64,000 nt of DNA from Sinonovacula constricta (Eukaryota > Mollusca > Bivalvia > Cardiida > Solecurtidae). Below are positions 10,971 to 22,016 of the stretch, piece after piece. The stretch is taken from NCBI GenBank assembly GCA_007844125.1, contig CM017556.1, positions 83,702,088 through 83,766,087 of the forward strand, written 5' to 3'. A program made the translations under genes and the position numbers. The notes beneath the pieces were generated by a model. It did not search any database. It saw nothing but the letters and a program-made list of their open reading frames with translations, and was not told where the DNA came from. How positions within the stretch are numbered: the first letter of the stretch is position 1; each line of letters starts with the position of its first letter.

Positions 10971-12228
10971 TCGCTTTTATGTAGGTATTACAAGGTATGT
11001 CAGCAACGGTCGGTCGGCACAAGGAGTAATGCTGAACCTGTTTCAGTTGCAGTGTCGGCCAGGACACAACAGTACTATGTTTAAACAAAAAATAAGCTTC
11101 AAGCGAATAATAAATATGTAAGGAAGGTAAGTATATTGTTATTCGAATGCGCGTGTGTACCTTTCTCACATACACACAGTATTTTTAGGGACAAAATATT
11201 TCTACTTTTACTATTCAAGCCGTTGTTCGTGGCAAATCGAATAATATAATCAGCATAATTTATGCAGAAAGGGCCGGTATGTGAATATAAACCACGTGTA
11301 ATCCGGTTTCTGTTCCGGTTCTTCGATGACAGAACAACTCGTGCAAAACCATCTCGTGCCAAGTTAAATACGTACCTATAAAGGATAAAGTGTTCAATGA
11401 AATACACGCTGTATAATGGATGTACTTCAGTTGGTACAACGCGTGTCATTGAACTAGAAGAGTCCAAAAAGATAACCAGCTTTACTCCGTGGACTGGCCA
11501 AAATGGAATGTCCAGCTCCAGCAATTCAACGGTATGGTCGTTTTTACAACACAGATTGCAGAGATGAAATGCATTTATTTACCTAAACCAATCACAACTA
11601 TTGATTAATATCTTTAACTGTTTAGTTCACAATTTTTATGCAAACTTGCTAATTGCTTCATACATTTAAATTTTTACGATACTGTTACTTTTAATTACAA
11701 GACAATATTGTTAATTTTGCGTGCAACTAAAGAGCCCGCTTAATGTATCTATTAATCAACAATCAGTTGGTAAAAATATTATGATCATCAATTCATGGCA
11801 TGTGTAATTGCATAGGAATGCATAAGTAGAATACACAAACATGTCAATAAACAAATATAGTTTCTGCTGACATTTACATGCTTGGAGCATTTAATCTTTG
11901 TATTTGCGATATTTTTGCACGATAAGCACAATCATACTAACATTGAGGTGCTAACCTTTTCAGTAGCCACTTCCAGATACTGGGGGTAAAGAGCAGCAAG
12001 GCATACCAAGACGTCAGCAAGTGAATGGGGTTTTAAATGACAGTTGTTTTAAATAGGCACAAGTTGTCTCTACTAAATTTTACATGGATATTTAATATTT
12101 AAATATTTTTACTTTGTGATATGTTATAATGTTAACGTTCACACTATATCATAAATCTTTCCTTACTGTAATTTAAAGCCCAACACACATTTTGTTTACC
12201 AAAACAGTGCTTTACGTTTTACATTCAG
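10971..12228. other. Unannotated interval, no supported gene
   Basis: AT-rich sequence upstream of the P2X7-domain exons. A 141-codon open frame on the minus strand (11099-11524) resembles no family I know and looks like a chance frame. The interval could hold 5' exons or the promoter of the gene that follows, but nothing in the sequence shows it. Confidence 0.4.
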
Positions 12229-12434
12229 GTTCCCCTGCGATTCGTGGCAAACGAAGACGCACACTGGTAAAGAAGCCTCATACGTCATCTGAAGACAGTG
12301 AAACTGTGCTCGGCAAACCCAAAGTGTCATTAAACGTAATTGATGATATTTTACGGAAACAATCATGTATATGTTTACATCTTGCTACGAAATTGATAAA
12401 GTTGCTGATGTTACTATGATTATGGCTAAGCAAG
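12229..12434 (+). CDS. Possible upstream exon of the P2X7-domain gene
   Basis: The segment follows a pyrimidine-rich acceptor ending in CAG at 12228 and is closed by AAG/GTATTG. The first ~45 codons (SPAIRGKRRRTLVKKPHTSS, then EDSETVLGKPKVSLNVIDDI) look like a basic and acidic linker rather than random AT-rich translation. The frame to the 12434 donor does not stay open in the same phase, so the exon end is uncertain. It may instead end earlier, near 12372. Confidence 0.4.
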
Positions 12435-12670
12435 GTATTGTAGTACTATGTATTCAAATATGTTATAATTTGAAAATAAAATGATATATGAAGGCTTCAA
12501 AGCAAAATCATAATGAGCTGATGTACCTTTATTGGTATCTTTATTTTTCTAAAATGTTCCTTTTTAAAATATAAGCAAGTGTATCTTCTATGTAAAACAT
12601 GAATCCCTGCTTTCATTTAACTTGATATAATAAATATTTTGAGTTATTATGTGTATGCGATTTATTTAAG

Positions 12671-13855
12671 GCTCATGTCAAGAAGCTTTCCAAAAAGCAA
12701 CTACAGGAAAAATTATGTAGAGCCATCGAACTTGAGCCTGGGCTGATGGTGTCGGTATTGGCTCCAGGTCCAGCTGGTCAGCGGCCCTGTGGTAACAAAC
12801 CAGAGCAAGATCCAGGGGCCCAGCAGCCTTACTGGTGTGTGTCAGAAATGTCAACAGATGCGGACACAAAGGGAGAGAGTATGCTGTGGCAATGAAAGCT
12901 GCCTATTAATGTCAGCGGTAAGTAGCAATTACTTTTAAAGTGCACTGATTTTTTTTTTAAAGTATTAGTCATTACTAAATAGTTTAATTTCACAACCTGT
13001 GTTTAGTTAAAACAACTTGGCACATTTAAGTTTAAATGATTCTTATTTGCCTGTAGGAAGCAACTAAGAATCATGAATTAGAACATTACATAAAATCACT
13101 ACGTTATTTGTGAACATGCTGTCCTTCAAACAATTTAATTGGCAATGAGAGAGCCAAAAGCATTGTGCCACTTTTTAAATGATTTTCTTCTACTTTTAGC
13201 TATATGAATCTTATCAACCTACAATAGCTCCCAACTACGCATGTAGGAGGAAACACATTGTACATTTGTTAGTCATTGCAAAACACAGATTTGCTCCATA
13301 GTGTTGCACTAATTTAAAACAAGAATGGGGTGCTTATATGTGTAGTAGTCTTACGCAAATCTGTGACTAAGTTGATGTGCATTAGATGACATTTTTGCTG
13401 CCATTTTATTCATAACTTTTAAGAGTTACTTACCGAAATATTAAGTTTTCATTGTTTCCTTTCTCTACTTTAAGTTGACACGGAGACAAATGAAAAATTA
13501 TACTGAACTTACAAAAAGGTCACTTGCCTTTGAACTTACATTAAAACTTTTTAGTATGCAAGAAATATAACTTTGTCAACTATTGCAAACATTGAATGAA
13601 CATATTTCTTCAAATTTTCAGGACTATTTCTTGCTCGTTTTACGCGAGGGAGTCCTAGCACCGGCTAGGCTTATTAGGCAGGACATCTTTGTTTTTGTTG
13701 AGGAAGATGATTTTATGAAAGCAGACAGGCACCAAGCCTACAAACCGTTCATTTTATGGATCTTTGGCCATCTGGGTTCCAGTGACAGGTGGGTGGTTCC
13801 ATCATGTTGTGTGTGGCGGATCAGGAATAGATTTCCTGATCCATCAGGACAATAA
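12671..13855 (+). pseudogene. P2X7-type intracellular (zinc-binding) domain gene, two exons, one frameshift
   Basis: Exon 12671-12917 follows TTTAAG and ends at CG/GTAAGT. Exon 13622-13855 follows TTTTCAG and ends in TAA. Translated, the first gives KKLSKKQLQEKLCRAIELEP and then, after a frame change, the WCxCxxCxxM...CCG...C pattern. The second gives RHQAYKPFILW and VVPSCCVWRIRNRFPDPSGQ. These are hallmarks of the P2X7 receptor cytoplasmic 'ballast' domain, which binds zinc through these Cys residues. The junction is phase 0. A 1-nt loss within the TGTGTGTC tract at about 12830 throws the frame and gives a stop near 12893. It is either a pseudogene or a base-calling slip. There is no transmembrane or ion-channel part, as in the many stand-alone copies of this domain in bivalves. 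Confidence 0.72.
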
Positions 13856-14640
13856 AAACTCGGGAATATAAATATATAGAAGTGTATTTCAGAAATAAAT
13901 ACAAAAGTGATTTTGTAATTTTTTTGTCTCTTTCTTGTAGGCTCCTTAATAATAATAATATATGATGACAAAACAAAAAAGAACATGTTTAAATGGAAAA
14001 TCCCAACTCATAAACTTTGGAGCTTTATTCATTTTAATAAAGGTTAAGCCTGAATATTTATTAATGATTTGTATGAATATAGGTACATTATATGATGCAG
14101 TATTATTTACAAAATATAAAACATGTATTGAAATGATAAGGGTCAATACAATATAAGTAATAATTTTTTAACAAAACAAAACAGCTAGTAGCTTACATAC
14201 ATCAATTTCTGAAAAAATAAATGCATATAAAGTAATTAATTTCTAAAATGTAAAAGGTGCACTTAATACACAGTCTTACCATGACAAACACTAAATGCAC
14301 CATGATTTTTTTTAATATTGACCAAACGTTACCGTTTACAATTACAGGCGTTTTCGGTGTCATGCATGATCATATGCATTATTACTTAAGCAAATGACAA
14401 ACATGCACACATTCGTATGCACATACAGACCAAACTTCAATTGTGACCGCTATGTTCAGCTCACCTTATTAGTATTATTTTATTATTACCATATATTAAG
14501 GTGCCTTTATCACAAGAGTGCATAACGGCATCTAACAAATTTTAAAATTGTAACTAAAAACATTACAAGCAACAAAACATGTGCAGCAGTTGGCAATGAT
14601 AGATTACACATTTAGATAAGAATATAAAAGAAATTAGTGC
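13856..14640. other. Downstream/intergenic interval
   Basis: Begins with possible polyadenylation signals for the P2X7-domain gene (AATAAA-type at about 13850 and 13893), then AT-rich sequence with no supported gene. Confidence 0.4.
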
Positions 14641-15156
14641 AAATAAGCATTAATTAAAAAGTCTCTTTTCAGAGTTCTCTTAAAGCTTGTCAGTTTCGAA
14701 AGGGCCAACAGGAAGGCTGTTCCATAGCGTCGGGGCAGCGGAATAAAATGATCGCTCCCTGAAGCGTGACTTGGTCCTAGGTGTGACCAGGAGTCGTTGG
14801 ACAACGGAGCGAAGAGGTCTGCTCGATTGGGAAATATTCATAACATCTGGAATGTAGGCTGATGCAGTATCATTGATCACACGGAAACTGTGCACCAGAT
14901 CCTTGTAGTCGATTCGACTACTTACTGGTAACCAGTGTAAATCTACAAAAATTTAAGAAATGTGGTCAGACCGCTTAGCGCCGATGATAAGCTCAGCTGC
15001 CGAAATTTGAACTCTCTGTAAACAGTGGATGATGCTATTTGGAAGGCCAGTTAACATTGTATTACAATAGTCCACGCGCGAAATAATGTGACCATGAACC
15101 AGTGATTTTTGTGGACTTTCAGACAAGCAGCGTCTCAGGCAACTTATTTTCCTTAA
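14641..15156 (-). mobile_element. CR1/L2-like LINE, 3' half, split by the TTAA transposon
   Basis: Minus-strand remains of the C-terminal end of a reverse transcriptase: LRKISCLRRCLSESPQKSLV (spanning the insertion site), VDYCNTMLTGLP, DLHWLPVSSRIDYKDLV and FYSAAPTLWNSLP. This is the typical end of CR1/L2 ORF2, as also seen in the 46-49 kb element. Stops and a frameshift are present. The element stops at the TTAA at 15153-15156 and resumes at 28629. Reading across that junction gives a continuous LINE protein, so the two halves were once joined. Confidence 0.8.
15153..15156. repeat. TTAA target duplication, left
   Basis: TTAA directly precedes the left end of the 13.5-kb transposon. The other copy is at 28629-28632. 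The interrupted LINE frame is restored if one copy is kept. Confidence 0.8.
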
Positions 15157-15189
15157 CGGGTCGTGAAAGCGGTGAAATGATAAAATGCC
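15157..15189 (+). repeat. Left terminal inverted repeat of the 13.5-kb transposon
   Basis: Starts CGGGTCGTGAAAGCGGTG. It matches the left end of the 715-bp derivative and, imperfectly, the reverse complement of 28596-28628. Confidence 0.7.
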
Positions 15190-15481
15190 CCAAATTTTGA
15201 ATGCTAATAACTATGAAGTCTTTAGTCCGACTCTTCTAAAACTTTCCAAAATTATGTATACATTCTATAAGAACAGAATGGCAAAATATAAACGTGAAAA
15301 ATTACCTAGAAATACGTTTTCTTTTCTTAGAAATTTTTTTTCAGTCATTTTGTGGGGGCAAAAGTTCATCTTCACAGCAAAGCTTATATAAAACAACATT
15401 TAGCAGAATTATTAAATACACCCTAATGGAGGTAGTATGGAGCTTAAAATTTTGATTACCTTAACCGTGTTTGATAAATCT

Positions 15482-16261
15482 GACTTCAATAATTTGTTTA
15501 CGTCGAGCACATTTGACGCTATTTTGCACCATTGAAGGCCATCCACTTTGAAGCATGCCCCTGTACAATCGGTCCATGTATAAATTAATCTAACTACATA
15601 TTTTAAAGAAGTAGATATCCATCCATATAAATGCAGAGTGATGTGTTGAAATACAAAAGAAAAAGAGCCAAAATAGTTACTTTTTCAATCATACTTCTCT
15701 GAAAATTTCTTCCCACGGCCAGCTCTGTATTCATGCGCAGTTTCGAATTTAGTTTATTTAGTTTATTTGTAAGTCAAAAGTTATTTTTATTCTATATATA
15801 CAATATATCATATAAAAACACATTTTCAAAGTGTATTTGTCAAAAACTCACGCATTTGAGCAAAATTTAAACAATAAATAGTTCATGCGAAGTTACTTCC
15901 GGCATAAAGTATAGCTGACGGTAAACATGAAAGGAGGCTGAAAAAGCAACAATTATGTATTTAAAAGAACTTTAGGGGCTAAAGGTAAGTAAAATTATTT
16001 ATATTATGTAAACAATGTTCGTACTGTAACATTCTTTTTATTGATCATGGCCAAACTTGCATTGGTCATGCTCTTTGAAAATATTGGGCCTTCCAAATGC
16101 ACAATGTTATTGTTTACGATTTACATGGTCACTTCCGTCAAATATGTGTGTATGGTGAATTGGCTAGGACAATCATGAAAGTAAAAGTTTTTACAGTGGT
16201 GTAAATGAAATATGTATTTTACATGTTAATATCACCTTCATAATGTCATAATGCTTTCAAA
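15482..16261. other. Transposon 5' region upstream of the transposase
   Basis: Non-coding, AT-rich. It lies between the left 325-bp arm shared with the 715-bp derivative and the transposase start, so it should contain the transposase promoter. No clear motif is seen. Confidence 0.4.
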
Positions 16262-19200
16262 ATGGTGACTAAATCATTAAAATCACATTGGAAATATGGT
16301 GCCAAGTTTGGGAAACTTAAAGGTTGTGTTCGGAATAAAGTGAATAAAGTATTCAAACGATATTCGGTGAAGAGAATAAGCAATTTAAAATTGAAAATAA
16401 AGGTAGTTAAAAGGAGAAGTCGGCAATTCCCACGTCTTTCATGGGCTTCGAACAACACCAACATTTACACTGTGTCACAAAATTTTAATTCATTGAAATG
16501 TATCATCAAACGTGTGAAGAATGTGAACCTACATGGTTACCGCATGATTAACTTGAAGTCTCTGCAAACATTCATGAATAGTGTTATCTCTCATGCCAAA
16601 ACATGTGAATACGTTGATGAAACTACCATGGAGCCATTCTCGATTGTTAGAGAGGATCTGAAACAGGGTTTGGCTTCAACACTTTCTGGTGAGTGCAATG
16701 GGTGTAGAAAGTGTTTTCGATTTTGTACGAGTCCAAAGTTGAACAACAAAGGAACCATTATGCATGACATAAACGCTCGTGCTGTATGGGGAAGTGTTGC
16801 CACGGGTACTGGGGCATCACAGCTAGGTGAACTGATGGCAACCATGGATGCACCATCAATATCATCTCAAGCATTTACAGCCATGGAGAGTCGTATCGGA
16901 TCATGGTGGGAGGATGTGTCCTTAGAAGAAATGCTTGAAGCAGGTAAGCCAAACCTTTTGTTTTTATTTTACTTGTTGATACTGTGGTAGATAATAATTG
17001 TTTTTATATGATTGGGGAAACAGAATAATAAAAATATCCAGGTATTAAATCAATCATCCGATAAAAACCAGGATTGGCATTTAATAACCCGCCCAGGTTT
17101 TCCCGGGGGTAAAACGTGGGAAATATTTTTTTTCATTCAAAATCACTTATTTTATATTATATATGTTTTTAATTCAACTTTTATTAATAAGTATCCGCAA
17201 TAGTTAATATTAACTGTTAACATATGTGTCAGGGTTGGCGACAACATATGTGTCAGGGTTGGCGAAACTCATTGTCTGTATTGTCCCAAAGTAGGTGCAT
17301 ACAAGTGAAATTTATTCATTGTACAGACAAAATTTACTATACAGGCCTTATGGGCAAGTAAACAAAAATTATATTTTGCCACCCCTGTGTGTTATGTTTT
17401 TACTGTTGATAGAAGTCAGTCTCCAAGAATAATGATATAACCAGAAAAAGTATACATCTGACATGTTTATTCACAGTTTATATAACTTTGACATGTCTAG
17501 TGTCTAGTTAAGTTGATTTTTTATATATGGTCAACATTATCAAGAATTTCACCTAGTCTATCCCCACTCTATCTATTAGACTTACAAGGATGTTACAAAA
17601 CACCAACATTGCACATTTTTAAAATATTTTTTACTTGTCTATTATATAAATAAATTCTGTCTGCAATTTCATAGCAGTATTTAGTTGAAGTTGCATGTTG
17701 TCATTTATTAAATTTGGTCCATAACAACACAAATTTGAGTTTCTAAAAGCCACAGAACCTTTCAACAAACTAAGAGACCATGGTAGGACTTCTTAGTCTG
17801 TAAATCATATACCAGTAATTGAACATTACAATGCACAGCATGCTTGCACTTAACTGTTGACAGGAAAAGATGTTTTCACAGCTGATTGTTTAATAATATA
17901 TGACCTCAGACAGGTGTTAATCCTGTATTGACTACAGTCAGTGTATATTAAACCGTAAATGAAGCAAAAGTATTCTGAACAGGAAAGCTGAATGGACTTT
18001 CCATCAATGTTTCCTTAGAATATGGACATAACAGCATATTCAGGAATTTAATACATCACCAAGCAAGTTTGTAAATTGTTGATACTAGTTCAAAATAGAA
18101 GCTGTGACGTATTATCTTAGGCAGAGGGCATCATTCACGATGATCATAATAAGTGAATGTTCTTATTGTCCAGTATTACCCATTATTGCCCGGTATACAA
18201 TTACCCAGTTTTTCCCAGTATTCCCCGCTGGGCTGGGCAATACGACAAAACCTGGGCAATATGCCAACCCTGAAAACACGAAATGTCATTTTAGAATCAT
18301 AATGCAGGCTTCACATTAAGGCCTAAATAAACAACAACATATACTTGAAATAGGGTCGGGTTGTGCTATATCCAAGGCTGTCTAGGCAAAATGGTCATCT
18401 TACAAAATGCTACCAACAGACTACCAAAGAAACAAACTTTTATTTGAGTATGAAAGCACAAAATAACATATTAACAAGCTTATTTTACGATTTAGTTCTC
18501 CAGTCCAGACCATAACTCAAAAACTAAAGCATCTATAAACTTGAAACTTCATAGGTTGAGTTAGGAGAAGTGCAATGCATAAGAACCTTAAGTCTGTCTT
18601 GCTTAAATTTTGAGTTTTGCCCCTTTGTTTATATTTTTACTTAATTTTCGTCGGAAGCTTGGGTTGTAATGCAAAACTTTTGTAACAAAAGTCTGCATAC
18701 ATGGAACATCACCCATCTCCGTCTCTCCGACGGGTTCTTGTTTCATTTATTTGTACATGTTAGATCAATGCAATAAATGATGTTTTTAGCTCACCTGTCA
18801 CAAAGTGACAAGGTGAGCTTTTGTGACACTGTGTTGTCTGTCGTCCGTCTGTCCGCCCGTGTGTGCGTTAACTTTTTTCTTCAAACGACATCTCCTTCTA
18901 AACCACTTGACAGAATTTAACCAAACTTTACAGGAATGATCCTTGGGTGACCCTCTTTCAAAGTTGTTCAAATGGTTCCGGTCCATTGCATAATTAGGTC
19001 ACAGGAGCTAAAAATAGATTTTTAAAGTGAAATCTTAAAAATTTCATGAAACCGCGAGTACTGGAGCTTTGATATCTAGCATGGTGCATCAATTATAAAA
19101 ATTGGTCCTCTACTATAAACGTTCAAAAAATGCTCCTTGTTTTATACAGAACTATATAAAAAAACCAGACAAAGAACTTCACTATGTTTACTATGGCCTC

Positions 19201-21274
19201 AGGTGAGTGACCCAGGGCTCTATGGGCCCTCTTGTTTTAAAGACTAACATAATTAGCCTGCTAATCAATTTTGCAGTCAACATAAAACCGGGTCTGTCAC
19301 TTGTGACAGATTTTTTGTTAGAAAAACTTATCTGAGATTGACACATATTGGAACTTGTTAGTCACAATCAGTGTTAACTATTCTTAGAAATGCTTTATAA
19401 TTAATGGCATGACAGGTAAAATATGGTCAGAACTGGTAAAATTTAATATTATTCTGGAGTGGGATTGAAGAATGATAGTTGCATTTTATACAGGACTACA
19501 AATTAAATAACCCTGTTACCTTGTTTGATTTTAATTATCTGATTTTGAAGTCTGAACAATTTCTTATTGAAAATGACACACTAAATACATGTCTAATTCT
19601 TAATATTATTAATATTTATGTACATTAAATCATTGCAGAACAGAGAATTAGCATGAGGTATTATTTAAAGTAAATTAATGTTTAGAAACTTTCTATTGCC
19701 AGTGTTTATGGTAAAAAAGGGATTACATTTAATTTACGAAACTTATTACAATATTATGGTATTTTTTCTATATATCTTTAGGTGCTGAAGAAAGGCGAAT
19801 TGCTGTAGAGAAAGGGCAATTTCACCAAGGCGTTCCAGCAATTGCGGTCATTGCTGATGGAGGTTGGTCAAAAAGATCCCACAAGCACTCTTATGATGCC
19901 CTTGGAGGAGTTGGAATTATCATAGGAAAAGAAACAGGGAAGCTTTTACACATTGGCATAAAAAACAAATACTGTGTAATTTGTGAACGGAGCAGTAATG
20001 TTAATGAAAAACCACAGGAACATGAGTGTTTTAAAAACTGGGATGAAAGTTCGCAGAAAATGGAAAGCTCTAGCATAGTAGAAGGATTTCAGAAAGCTGA
20101 AAAAACACATGGTGTTCGGTATATGTGGTTGGTGGCAGATGGAGATTCCAGTGTGTATGCTCGGATTACAGAAGAGGTTGAGGTCTGGGGAAAAGATGTT
20201 AAAAAAAATGAATGTGCCAACCATGCCTGCAAGTGTTTAAGGTCAAACTTGGAAAAATTGGTTGAGGCCAACCCAGCGTACAAATGGAAAAATAAACTAA
20301 CAAAACAAAATAGAATAAGAATAGTCAGTGCAGTAAGATGTGCTATCAGGCTGAGATCTAAAGAAGAAGACAAAGCAAGTGCTGTTCAAAAACTAAGGAA
20401 AGACATAAACAATACTGTGCATCATGTATTTGGAAATCACAGTGGATGTTCTGACTTTTGCAAAGCTAAGACAAACACATGTTCCAATGACACAGCTGTT
20501 GAAACCCACCCCAATAACGATGAAACTCAACCAGCAGCAATCACTATATGTGATGATACAGCGTCATTCTGGTTAGAAGGGTCCTCTCTCACAGCCCAAG
20601 AGGAATCTAGGGGTCCATCCACATCAAATATACAAATGTTGGACAAAAACATGTTAACAGACATTTCTGTTTTACTGAACCGACTTGCAAACAAAGCAGA
20701 CAGGCTCATAGACAATACTACTACCAATTTGGCGGAAAATTGGATGAGTATCCGAATGAAGTTCGATGGTGGCAAAGTTAAGAACCTTTGTCAGAGGGGA
20801 TCATGGAGCACGCGTTGCCATGGAGCAGTACTCCGTAAAAACAAGGGTACACAGTGGTCACCATCAGTATGGGAAACCTGTACTGGAACAGAAGCAGGTG
20901 CTGACTTTAAGGCCCACTACTCCTCTCGTGACAGACATCACCAGCGCACGATCAATTGGAAAAATAAACCAATCCGAAATCAACGTAGATGGAAAAGAAA
21001 AATGAAGGCAACTACACAGGCAGCCTCAAAGAAGGCAGAGTATGGGCCTACAGCTGTAGACCAAGAAGCTGATGTAGATGAACAAACTCTGTCCAAGATG
21101 AAAGATCAGTTTATTGAATCACATATTAATATCTCAGAGGAAAGGATCAATGTCATAAACAATCAAACCACTGAACAAAGTTCATCTGAAGTATGGAAAA
21201 ATGAACGAAAGAAAAGGTTAACAGCATCAAATATTGGAATTATTATGAAAAGAAGGACAAAAACACCAAAATAG
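16262..21274 (+). CDS. Mutator-like DDE transposase, two exons (16262-16943, 19782-21274)
   Basis: Exon 1 ends GAAGCAG/GTAAGC. Exon 2 follows TATCTTTAG; the junction is phase 1 and keeps one frame of 724 codons. The N-terminus is very basic (KLKIKVVKRRSRQF; likely DNA-binding). A Cys-rich segment (CNGCRKCFRFC) and VWGSVATGTGASQLGELMAT then match the conserved N-terminal part of the Mutator-like transposase domain found in many bivalve proteins. The catalytic core is visible: IADGGWSKRSHKHSYDA (D253), LVADGDSSVYAR (D347/D349), the CANH motif (C372-H375) characteristic of several DDE superfamilies, and TNLAENWMSIRMKF (E546). An insertion with Cys pairs lies between CANH and E. The last 30 residues (VWKNERKKRLTASNIGII) begin a YqaJ-type nuclease domain, where a 1-nt loss in an A run at 21268-21271 causes the stop. 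The transposase core itself has no lesion. Its role is cut-and-paste of the surrounding element. Confidence 0.82.
16944..19781 (+). other. Transposase intron, 2,838 bp
   Basis: GTAAGC...TTTAG ends, phase 1. It contains a 24-bp direct duplication at about 17219-17266 (TATGTGTCAGGGTTGGCG core), an AT-rich middle, and the interspersed repeat at 18787-19236. Open frames inside it are short and unrelated to known families. Confidence 0.65.
18787..19236. repeat. Mollusc-type interspersed repeat with a 5' hairpin
   Basis: Starts AGCTCACCTGTCAC and within 30 bp has the inverse TGACAAGGTGAGCT, giving a stable hairpin. A (TCYG)-rich tract follows, and it ends in a GGTGAGTGACCC...GGGCCCTCTTGTTTT block. 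I recall this arrangement as very common in bivalve and other mollusc introns. It lies inside the transposase intron, so it was gained by the transposon. Confidence 0.6.
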
Positions 21275-22010
21275 TGTCCACCTTCCTACATTCCTCATTT
21301 CAAGGCAATGCAAACACGCTAAATGGCATAAAGAAAGAGCGAACAACGAAACGGGAATATGTGTTAAAGAAAGCCGAAGAAGGCGAAAATGTAGAAATAA
21401 GAGAGTCAGGCCTAGTGGTTTGCAAAGAAAACAAGTATCTTGGGGCTTTTCGTGGCGATCGTATAGTTTTAGATTATTTAGTACTTCGCTTGTGAGAAAA
21501 ACACAACCAGCTTCGACCTTTACTATTTAATGACTACTGACGTTATAATAACAACATTCATAAAAAATGACGTAACGAAAACGTACACAATCGCGGCGAC
21601 GTCGTGCCAAATAATTGTTCACGACAGGGCTAGTCCAGACGGAATTGTTTACAGCAACTGTGCTGTTAAACAAAAATGTAAATTTAAGTGAAAGCGCATT
21701 GAAAGACAAAGGTTTCTGTTTGAAAATTGAAAAGGGCCAACTTTCTTTGAAAAGAAACCACATCTACTACTACCAGTGCCAGTCACTACTGAATATCTGT
21801 GATTTTCCATGGTTAGACTTTGTTGTGCGTTGTGAGAACCTATATCAACTCCATATTGAACGCATTTATAAGGACACTGAGGAATTTAACTCGTGGTTGC
21901 CAAAGTTGAAAGCCTTTTATTTCAATGTCCTTCTCCCAGAACTGGCTTGTCCAAGATATGGGAAAGTACCGGGTATTCGTGAACCTGGTGTGTGGGTAAG
22001 GTTGTTATAA
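21190..22010 (+). pseudogene. YqaJ-like nuclease domain (transposase C-terminus), broken
   Basis: Continuation of the transposase protein in several frames: VWKNERKKRLTASNIG at the end of exon 2, VSTFLHSSFQGNANTLNGIK (21274-21447 frame), the SPDGIVYSN motif at 21632-21660, and HIYYYQCQSLLNI ... LKAFYFNVLLPELACP in the 21615-22010 frame. These match the order of a lambda-exonuclease/YqaJ fold, whose SPDG and EIKCP-like motifs carry metal ligands. Lesions are a 1-nt loss at ~21270, a 179-bp insertion between YLGA and SPDG (21448-21626), and a further indel near 21665 around the expected EIKCP motif. The nuclease is therefore dead in this copy while the transposase core is intact. Confidence 0.68.
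21448..21626. mobile_element. 179-bp MITE-like insertion in the YqaJ domain
   Basis: Inserted exactly between the codons for YLGA and SPDG, with GGGCT duplicated at 21443-21447 and 21627-21631. The ends TTTCGTGGCG and (reverse complement) TGTCGTGAAC form a short imperfect inverted repeat. It has no coding capacity. The family is not recognised. Confidence 0.55.
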
Positions 22011-22016
22011 ATACAG

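Noticed and set aside
11099..11524. 141-codon open frame on the minus strand upstream of the P2X7-domain exons
   Set aside because: No family resemblance, no splice or repeat context, AT-rich composition; most likely a chance frame.
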